Assembly: GCA_030641465.1 (NCBI GenBank)
Contig: DAOWHK010000203.1
Span: forward strand, 1 to 11,866
Source: Parachlamydiales bacterium
Lineage (GTDB): Bacteria; Chlamydiota; Chlamydiia; Chlamydiales; Simkaniaceae
Direction: 5' to 3'
Length of the DNA: 11,866 bases
Translations under genes and position numbers: made by a program
Part shown: in pieces, positions 6,110 through 11,866 of the stretch
Layout of the letters: each line of letters begins with the position of its first letter
How positions within the stretch are numbered: the stretch's first letter is position 1
Notes under the pieces: generated by a model
Seen by the model: only the letters and a program-made list of their open reading frames with translations
Told to the model about the DNA's origin: nothing
Database searches by the model: none

Positions 6110-6538
6110 ATGGCGAAAAAGTTAATCAAGCTAATCAAATTGCAAATTCCTGCTGGTAAGGCTAATCCTGCACCACCGATTGGACCCGCTCTTGGTGCTG
6201 CTGGATTAAATATTATGGCGTTTTGTAAGGAATTTAACGCAAAAACTCAAGATAAAGCTGGAGATATTCTTCCAGTAATTATTTCAGTATTTGCTGATAA
6301 AAGTTTTACTTTTATTACAAAACAACCACCCGTTGCGAAATTAATTCTTAAGGAACTTGGACTGAAGTCTGGTTCTGGGGTTCCTAATCGCGACAAAGTA
6401 GGAAAAATTACAAAATCTCAAATAAAAAAAATACTCGAGAAAAAAATGCCTGACCTTCGTGTAAGGTCAGAAGAAGCTGCGATAAGACTTATCGAAGGAA
6501 CAGCAAGATCGATGGGTATTGATAGTGTAGAAGGCTAA
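6110..6538 (+). CDS. rplK: 50S ribosomal protein L11
   Basis: 142 residues, the standard length. L11 forms the GTPase-associated centre on 23S rRNA with the L10/L12 stalk. The N-terminal domain carries the Pro-rich [20 protein letters not shown] (15-34). The C-terminal rRNA-binding domain ends with the family signature [17 protein letters not shown] (121-137). AAGGA is placed seven bases before the ATG. It starts 28 bases after nusG and ends one base before the rplA start; the ribosome-binding sequence of rplA lies inside its last codons, so L11 and L1 are likely translationally coupled. Confidence 0.98.
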   Translation: MAKKLIKLIKLQIPAGKANPAPPIGPALGAAGLNIMAFCKEFNAKTQDKAGDILPVIISVFADKSFTFITKQPPVAKLILKELGLKSGSGVPNRDKVGKITKSQIKKILEKKMPDLRVRSEEAAIRLIEGTARSMGIDSVEG

Positions 6539-6539
6539 A

Positions 6540-7235
6540 ATGGCAAAATTAAGTAAAAGATTTAAAGAAATTGAAAAGCTGATTGATAAAAGTAAAGTCT
6601 ACTCTCTAGACGATGCTATTCAATTGTTGCAAGAATGTCCTCCTGTAAAATTTGATCAATCTATTGAGATTTCTCTAAAAATGGGAGTTGATCCAAAAAA
6701 ATCTGATCAACAAGTAAGAAGTACTGTTTTATTACCTCATGGTACTGGCAAGAATATTAGAGTTCTTGTTCTTGCGAAAGGGGATAAAGTAAAAACAGCA
6801 TTGGATGCTGGGGCTGAATTTGCAGGTGACGCTGATCTTTTAGAAAAAATTAAGGGTGGTTGGACAGATTATGATGCTGTGATTGCTACACCTGATATGA
6901 TGAGAGAGGTCGGTAAATTAGGTAAAATTTTGGGGCCAAGAGGTTTGATGCCAACTCCAAAAGCCGGTACTGTTACTCAAGATGTTGCAAAAGCTGTAGC
7001 AGACTTAAAAAAGGGAAAAATAGAGTTTAAAGTTGATAAGTCAGGAGTGATTAATAACTTTGTTGGGAAATTATCTTTTTCTAAACTTAGTATTGTTGAA
7101 AATATTAACGCCTTAATCGCATCAATAATGCGTATGAAGCCTGCGACAGCTAAAGGACAGTACCTTAGATCAGTTGCCTTGTCTTCCACTATGGGACCTG
7201 GATTTAAAATCGATATTAATACCCTGACTACTTGA
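6540..7235 (+). CDS. rplA: 50S ribosomal protein L1
   Basis: 231 residues, normal length. L1 forms the mobile stalk near the ribosomal E site and in many bacteria represses its own rplK-rplA mRNA. The L1 signature [20 protein letters not shown] (117-136) continues into [10 protein letters not shown], and the C-terminus has [24 protein letters not shown] (6531-6534) inside the end of rplK precedes the ATG by five bases. I see no obvious L1-type leader structure in the 28 bases before rplK, so any autoregulatory site would have to lie inside coding sequence or further upstream. Confidence 0.98.
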   Translation: MAKLSKRFKEIEKLIDKSKVYSLDDAIQLLQECPPVKFDQSIEISLKMGVDPKKSDQQVRSTVLLPHGTGKNIRVLVLAKGDKVKTALDAGAEFAGDADLLEKIKGGWTDYDAVIATPDMMREVGKLGKILGPRGLMPTPKAGTVTQDVAKAVADLKKGKIEFKVDKSGVINNFVGKLSFSKLSIVENINALIASIMRMKPATAKGQYLRSVALSSTMGPGFKIDINTLTT

Positions 7236-7254
7236 ATAAAGGAATATTTGTAAC

Positions 7255-7776
7255 ATGAGACCAGAAAAACAACTATTACGTGATGTTATTGTTAGTGATA
7301 TTGAAAATTGCAATGCATTTGTACTCGTAAGTTATCAAAATATTGATCCAAATGTCACTGCAGATTTGCGTATGGAACTTGTAAAAAGTGGTGGAGATTT
7401 AGCTGTAGTTAAAAAACGTATTTTTTTAAAAGCGGCAAAAGATAAAGGGATTGAGTTTACCCACGATCAACTAGAAGGGCATTTAGGCATTGTTTATGCT
7501 GAAGGTGATGCAATTGATACAACGAAAGCAATTTGCAAATTTTCTAAAAATAATGACAAATTTGTAAAAATCTTAGCTGGATATTTTGATAACAAAATCT
7601 GCTCGCCAGATGATGTTATTGAAATTTCAAAACTGCCTAGCACTGATCAAATGAGAGCAGAGCTCTTAGCAACATTCGAAGCTCCACTTGTTCAAACAGT
7701 TTCAACAATTAATGAAATAATTACAAGTGTTGTAAACTGTATTAAGAATAAGTGTGAAAAAGAAGTTGCTAAATAG
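7255..7776 (+). CDS. rplJ: 50S ribosomal protein L10
   Basis: 173 residues, normal length. L10 anchors multiple L7/L12 dimers to the ribosome to form the lateral stalk. The N-terminal rRNA-binding domain starts MRPEKQLLRDVIVSDIENCN and includes VLVSYQNI and LAVVKKRIFLKAAKDKGI. The C-terminal helix (about 135-173) is the L12-binding part. AAAGGAA (7238-7244) lies ten bases before the ATG, slightly long. The 19-base gap after rplA is far too short for the structured L10-leader that sits here in many other bacteria. rplL follows after 36 bases. Confidence 0.96.
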   Translation: MRPEKQLLRDVIVSDIENCNAFVLVSYQNIDPNVTADLRMELVKSGGDLAVVKKRIFLKAAKDKGIEFTHDQLEGHLGIVYAEGDAIDTTKAICKFSKNNDKFVKILAGYFDNKICSPDDVIEISKLPSTDQMRAELLATFEAPLVQTVSTINEIITSVVNCIKNKCEKEVAK

Positions 7777-7812
7777 GTTAAAAATTAAATAGAAAAGAAA
7801 TGAGGTAGAACC

Positions 7813-8205
7813 ATGAGTGAAGAAACTATTGTAAAACTAGTGGATCAGTTAAGTGAAATGACTGTTCTTGATATGTCGAAATTAAAAAAAGCCCTTGAAG
7901 AAAAGTGGGACGTAAAAGCTTCTGCTGGTGGCCCAGTAATGATGGCTGCTGCTCCTGCAGGTGATGCCCCAGCTGCTCAAGAATCTACTGATTTCGAAGT
8001 AGTTCTTGAATCTTTTGCTCCTGATAAAAAGATTGCGATCATTAAAATCGTAAGAGAAGTTACTGGACTTGGTCTTAAAGAAGCAAAAGAACTTGTAGAA
8101 GCTGCGCCAAAAACAGTTAAAGATTCTGCGCCTAAAGCTGAAGCTGATGAAATTGCTAAAAAAGTAGCTGATTCAGGTGGTAAAGTCACATTAAAAGGAC
8201 TGTAA
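7813..8205 (+). CDS. rplL: 50S ribosomal protein L7/L12
   Basis: 130 residues. L7/L12 is the multicopy stalk protein that recruits translation factors such as EF-Tu. Three parts are clear: an N-terminal dimerisation and L10-binding domain (about 1-33), a flexible Ala/Gly/Pro-rich hinge (about 36-58, with MMAAAPAGDAPAA), and a globular C-terminal domain (about 59-130) with the conserved VTGLGLKEAKELVE. GAGGT (7802-7806) precedes the ATG by six bases. It is the last ribosomal protein of the group; a hairpin and a promoter-like site separate it from rpoB. Confidence 0.98.
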   Translation: MSEETIVKLVDQLSEMTVLDMSKLKKALEEKWDVKASAGGPVMMAAAPAGDAPAAQESTDFEVVLESFAPDKKIAIIKIVREVTGLGLKEAKELVEAAPKTVKDSAPKAEADEIAKKVADSGGKVTLKGL

Positions 8206-8246
8206 GAAAATCTATGATTTTTTTATTACAATGTTCTTAATATTAG

Positions 8247-8274
8247 AGCAGAACTTCTACTTTGAAGTTCTGCT
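8247..8274 (+). terminator. 11-bp perfect hairpin between rplL and rpoB (attenuator or processing site)
   Basis: AGCAGAACTTC (8247-8257) and GAAGTTCTGCT (8264-8274) are exact reverse complements around a 6-base loop. No T run follows (TATTGATATT), so complete termination is unlikely. In Escherichia coli the same gap holds a partial terminator and an RNase III site that lower rpoB expression relative to the ribosomal proteins; a similar role is likely here by position. Confidence 0.6.
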
Positions 8275-8317
8275 TATTGATATTTAGAATTATTTAAGTG
8301 CGTCACTGTCTATCTTG

Positions 8318-8346
8318 TTGGCATGCAGTGTGTTAGAGTAAATACT
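8318..8346 (+). promoter_or_regulatory. rpoB: candidate rpoB promoter
   Basis: TTGGCA (8318-8323, five of six -35 bases) and AATACT (8341-8346, four of six -10 bases) are separated by exactly 17 bases, 34 bases before the rpoB start and just after the hairpin. This would allow rpoB-rpoC transcription independent of readthrough. It is a sequence match only. Confidence 0.45.
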
Positions 8347-8380
8347 AGAAGTTAGAAAGAACTACGAGGGAGCAAGGTCC

Positions 8381-11300
8381 ATGCTAAAAAGACCCCCAAT
8401 GCGGGTGAGTTTTAAAGAGAAAGAAGAAATAATTGATCTTCCAAATCTGATTGAAATTCAAATTAAATCCTTTAAGCAATTTTTTCAAGAAGACAAGTTA
8501 CCTCATGAAAGAGAGAATATTGGTCTTGAAGAAGTTTATAGAGAAATATTCCCTATAAAATCTTATGATGAAAAAACAGTTTTAGAATACTTGTCATACA
8601 GTTTGGGCGTTCCTAAATACACTCCTGAAGAGTACATAAGAAGAGGCATTACTTATAATGTTACTTTGAAAGTGAAATTTAGATTGACTGATGAGACTGG
8701 AATAAAGGAAGAAGAAGTATATATGGGTACAATGCCTGTTATGACTACTCAGGGAACATTCATTATTAATGGCGCTGAAAGAGTGATTGTTTCTCAGCTT
8801 CATCGCTCTCCTGGGATTTCTTTTGAACAAGACAAACACTCTAAAGGAAATATTCTCTATTCGTTTAGAATTATTCCTTATCGAGGGAGTTGGCTTGAAG
8901 CCTCGTTTGATATTAATGATCTTATCTATATTTATCTTGATCGAAAAAAACGCAGAAGAAAAGTCCTAGCAACTTCTTTTATAAGGACACTTGGATTCTC
9001 TAGCGATGCTGACATCATTGAAGAATTTTTTGAAACCTGCCGAGTAAAAATACGTTCTGAAAATGACTTTACTAAGCTTGTTGGAAAAATTTTAGCAGAA
9101 GATGTTGTAGACGAAGAAAATGGGGTAATCTTTGGTAAAGCTTCTGAAAAATTAACTACTGCCATGCTCAAAAGAATGCATGATACTGGGATAGCATCAG
9201 TCAAGATAGCAGAAGATGCTGATGAAACTAATCCGATTATTAAAATGCTGATTAAGGATCCTACAGATTCCTACGAATCAGCTCTGAAAGATTTTTATCG
9301 AAAAATTAGACCAGGTGAACCAGCAACCCTTTCCAATGCTCGCTCTACAATCATGAGATTATTTTTTGATCCAAAAAGATACAATCTCGGTAAAGTTGGT
9401 AGATATAAGCTTAATAGAAAGCTTGGTCTTGATATTTCTGATAAAGAACTCGAAACAGTTACTCTGAAGAAAGAAGATATTGTTCAAGCGATTAAATATC
9501 TTGTACGGCTCAAATCGGGTGATGAAGAGGCGTCAGTTGACGATATTGACCACCTTGGAAATCGTAGGATCCGATCTGTTGGAGAACTCATACAAAATCA
9601 ATGTCGCATTGGTCTTGCTCGTATGGAGAAAATTATTAAAGAAAGAATGAATCTTTTTGATTTTTCCTCAGACACTTTAACACCAGGAAAGCTTGTATCT
9701 GCAAAAGGTTTAGCAGGTGTACTTAAGGACTTTTTTGGTAGATCACAACTTTCTCAGTTTATGGATCAGGCAAATCCAGTCGCTGAACTTACTCATAAGA
9801 GACGATTATCTTCTCTTGGACCTGGTGGTCTAAATCGTGAAAGAGCAGGTTTCGAAGTCCGCGACGTTCATTCAAGTCACTATGGAAGAATATGTCCTAT
9901 TGAAACTCCAGAAGGTCCGAATATTGGTCTTATTACTTCATTATCATCTTTTGCTAAAATTAATGAATTTGGGTTTATTGAAACACCGTACCGAATAGTT
10001 AGAGATGGAATAGTCACTGAAGAAATAGAATACATGACAGCTGATCAAGAAGAAAAATGTGTGATTGCTCAGGCATCTGCTCCACTTGATGAACTTAAAA
10101 TGTTTCTGGAACCAATTTGCTGGGCAAGGTACAAGAAAGAGCCTCTCAAGATTGAGACAGAAAAAGTTACTCATATGGATGTATCTTCTAAGCAACTTGT
10201 TTCTGTTGTTACAGCCCTTATTCCTTTCCTTGAGCACGATGATGCTAATAGGGCTCTTATGGGATCTAATATGCAAAGGCAAGCAGTTCCACTGCTAATT
10301 ACTGATGCGCCAATTGTTGGTACTGGAATTGAAGCTAAAATAGCAAAAGATTCTGGGGCAGTGATTATCGCAAAAGTTGATGGTACTGTTGAATATGTAG
10401 ATGGTTTTAAAATAATCGTAGCAGCAAAGTCTAATCCTCTTGATAAAAAGACTTATGTTCTCAATAAATTTATGAGATCAAATGCTGGAACCTGTATCAA
10501 TCAAACTCCACTTTGTAATGTTGGAGATGTCATCAAAGCTGGTGACGTTATTGCAGATGGATCTGCTACTGACAAAGGAGAAGTAGCCCTTGGTAAAAAT
10601 GTCCTTGTTGCCTTTATGCCTTGGTGTGGATATAACTTTGAAGATGCGATTATTATCTCTGAAAAACTTATCAAGAAAGACTATTATACTTCTATTTATT
10701 TAGAAGAGTTTGAACTGACAGCAAGAGATACTAAACTTGGAAAAGAAGAGATTACTCGAGATATCCCAAATGTTTCTGAGGAGGCATTAGCAAACCTTGG
10801 CGACGATGGTATTATTCGGATTGGTGCCGAAGTAAAATCTGGTGATATTTTAGTAGGAAAAATTACTCCGAAATCTGAGACAGAACTTACTCCTGAAGAA
10901 AGATTGCTACGCGCTATTTTCGGGGAAAAAGCTGCAGAAGTACGAGATGCATCTTTAACTGTTCCTCCAGGAACAGAAGGAGATGTAATCGATGTCAAAG
11001 TCTTTAGTCGAAGAGATAGACTCTCAAAAACTGACGATGAGTTAGTTGAAGAAGCAACTCGTATTAAAGACGTGCATAAAGAGTATAAAGATAAAGAAGC
11101 TGATATAATCATGCAGTTCCACGAAAAACTTGGAGCTCTTTTACTCGGTGATGTTGCTCCTAGATCTATTATGCATAGAATCACAGGTGAAATTGTGATT
11201 ACTGAGGGTGAGCCAATCACTCAAGAGGCTTTGGAATATTTAGAAGTAGAAAGTCCAGATAATCTTATTATTCCTCAGCATGATATTTATGATGCTTTGA

Positions 11301-11866
11301 AGATTATACTTACCGAGCACCAAATTGAATATCAAAAACTGCAAATGCAACATAAATCTGAAATTGAATTTATGAGAAAAGGCGATGCAGAGCTTGATCC
11401 TGGCGTGATTAGGCAAGTCAAAGTATATGTTGCGACAAAACGTAAACTTCAAGTCGGTGATAAAATGGCTGGACGCCATGGAAATAAGGGAGTTGTGTCA
11501 AACCTTGTTCCTGAAGCAGATATGCCTTATATGACTGATGGTCAATCCATTGAAATTATCCTCAATCCTCTTGGAGTGCCTTCTAGAATGAACATGGGGC
11601 AACTTCTCGAGACTCATTTAGGGATAGCGGCTCGAAAAAAAGGAATTTATGTTAAAAGTCCCGTTTTCGAAGGTTTCCCTGAAGATAAAATTTGGGAAAT
11701 GATGACAGATGTTGGTCTTCCTGATGATGGGAAAATGTTCCTATATGATGGAAGAACGGGTGAAAGATTTGATAATCATGTGGTTGTAGGATACATATAC
11801 ATGCTTAAATTATCTCACTTAGTTGCAGATAAAATACATGCACGCTCAGTTGGACCTTATTCTTTA
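8381..11866 (+). CDS. rpoB: DNA-directed RNA polymerase subunit beta (3' end missing)
   Basis: 1162 codons are present with no stop; chlamydial RpoB is about 1250 residues, so roughly the last 90 are outside the window. RpoB forms one half of the RNA polymerase active cleft. The start [14 protein letters not shown] follows GAGGGAG by about eight bases. The rifampicin region begins [20 protein letters not shown], and the residues equivalent to E. coli Gln513, Asp516 (Asp462 here), His526 (His472) and Ser531 (Ser477) are all the susceptible type. The active-site NFED (Glu754-Asp755) and [12 protein letters not shown] (Lys1028 and Lys1036) are intact. The reading frame is the same at the start, the rifampicin region and the 3' end, so no frameshift is visible. 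Runs such as [20 protein letters not shown] look distinctly chlamydial. rpoC is expected next. Confidence 0.98.
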   Translation, partial: MLKRPPMRVSFKEKEEIIDLPNLIEIQIKSFKQFFQEDKLPHERENIGLEEVYREIFPIKSYDEKTVLEYLSYSLGVPKYTPEEYIRRGITYNVTLKVKFRLTDETGIKEEEVYMGTMPVMTTQGTFIINGAERVIVSQLHRSPGISFEQDKHSKGNILYSFRIIPYRGSWLEASFDINDLIYIYLDRKKRRRKVLATSFIRTLGFSSDADIIEEFFETCRVKIRSENDFTKLVGKILAEDVVDEENGVIFGKASEKLTTAMLKRMHDTGIASVKIAEDADETNPIIKMLIKDPTDSYESALKDFYRKIRPGEPATLSNARSTIMRLFFDPKRYNLGKVGRYKLNRKLGLDISDKELETVTLKKEDIVQAIKYLVRLKSGDEEASVDDIDHLGNRRIRSVGELIQNQCRIGLARMEKIIKERMNLFDFSSDTLTPGKLVSAKGLAGVLKDFFGRSQLSQFMDQANPVAELTHKRRLSSLGPGGLNRERAGFEVRDVHSSHYGRICPIETPEGPNIGLITSLSSFAKINEFGFIETPYRIVRDGIVTEEIEYMTADQEEKCVIAQASAPLDELKMFLEPICWARYKKEPLKIETEKVTHMDVSSKQLVSVVTALIPFLEHDDANRALMGSNMQRQAVPLLITDAPIVGTGIEAKIAKDSGAVIIAKVDGTVEYVDGFKIIVAAKSNPLDKKTYVLNKFMRSNAGTCINQTPLCNVGDVIKAGDVIADGSATDKGEVALGKNVLVAFMPWCGYNFEDAIIISEKLIKKDYYTSIYLEEFELTARDTKLGKEEITRDIPNVSEEALANLGDDGIIRIGAEVKSGDILVGKITPKSETELTPEERLLRAIFGEKAAEVRDASLTVPPGTEGDVIDVKVFSRRDRLSKTDDELVEEATRIKDVHKEYKDKEADIIMQFHEKLGALLLGDVAPRSIMHRITGEIVITEGEPITQEALEYLEVESPDNLIIPQHDIYDALKIILTEHQIEYQKLQMQHKSEIEFMRKGDAELDPGVIRQVKVYVATKRKLQVGDKMAGRHGNKGVVSNLVPEADMPYMTDGQSIEIILNPLGVPSRMNMGQLLETHLGIAARKKGIYVKSPVFEGFPEDKIWEMMTDVGLPDDGKMFLYDGRTGERFDNHVVVGYIYMLKLSHLVADKIHARSVGPYSL

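Noticed and set aside
9737..9817. Possible rifampicin-resistance changes in RpoB (for example Arg at the position of E. coli Ser508, Ala at Asn518)
   Set aside because: These are, as far as I recall, ordinary chlamydial residues; the key positions equivalent to 513, 516, 526 and 531 are of the susceptible type.
10696..11220. 174-codon open frame antisense to rpoB
   Set aside because: It lies wholly inside conserved rpoB and its Ser-rich translation is typical of a mirror frame of a Glu/Asp/Lys-rich gene.

Overview
This window comes from a low-G+C member of the Chlamydiales, most likely one of the 'environmental' chlamydiae (Parachlamydia/Protochlamydia/Simkania/Rhabdochlamydia type) rather than Chlamydia itself. 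Three things support this. The gene order infA - tRNA-Thr - tuf - tRNA-Trp - secE - nusG - rplK - rplA - rplJ - rplL - rpoB is, as I recall it, the chlamydial arrangement. The IF-1 and RpoB proteins read as chlamydial throughout (for example the IF-1 stretch AHLCGKMR and the RpoB rifampicin region). A candidate inclusion-membrane-like protein with a bilobed hydrophobic domain also lies nearby. I cannot assign genus or species from sequence alone.

Left part (1-2859): the C-terminal end of a HEAT-repeat protein (1-180) is followed 6 bases later by an intact M24-family metallopeptidase (187-1359). On the opposite strand a SufE-like Fe-S sulfur acceptor (2859 to 2404) and an unrecognised 348-residue two-hydrophobic-segment protein (2389 to 1343) form a two-gene unit with a 14-base gap. 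The last gene converges on the peptidase gene, and the two coding ends overlap by 17 bases.

Middle gap (2860-3341): 482 bases without a confident gene. It holds weak promoter elements, a 22-codon micro-ORF with a good Shine-Dalgarno sequence, and a sharply bounded G+C-rich island (about 48% G+C against about 23% just before it, hand-counted) carrying a protein-like open frame with no start codon. This is the least explained part of the window.

Right part (3342-11866): the transcription/translation superoperon. It encodes IF-1 followed by a strong intrinsic terminator; tRNA-Thr(GGU) and EF-Tu; tRNA-Trp(CCA), SecE and NusG; ribosomal proteins L11, L1, L10 and L7/L12; and RNA polymerase beta, which runs off the right edge with 1162 codons present. 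An 11-bp hairpin and a promoter-like site lie between rplL and rpoB, which would allow ribosomal protein and polymerase synthesis to be set separately. These genes all look intact and ordinary, and RpoB has the common wild-type residues at the main rifampicin-resistance positions.

Nothing in the window supports a wholly new system. The best second looks are the G+C island at 3119-3289, the candidate Inc-like protein, and the unusual metal-site spacing in the M24 protein.
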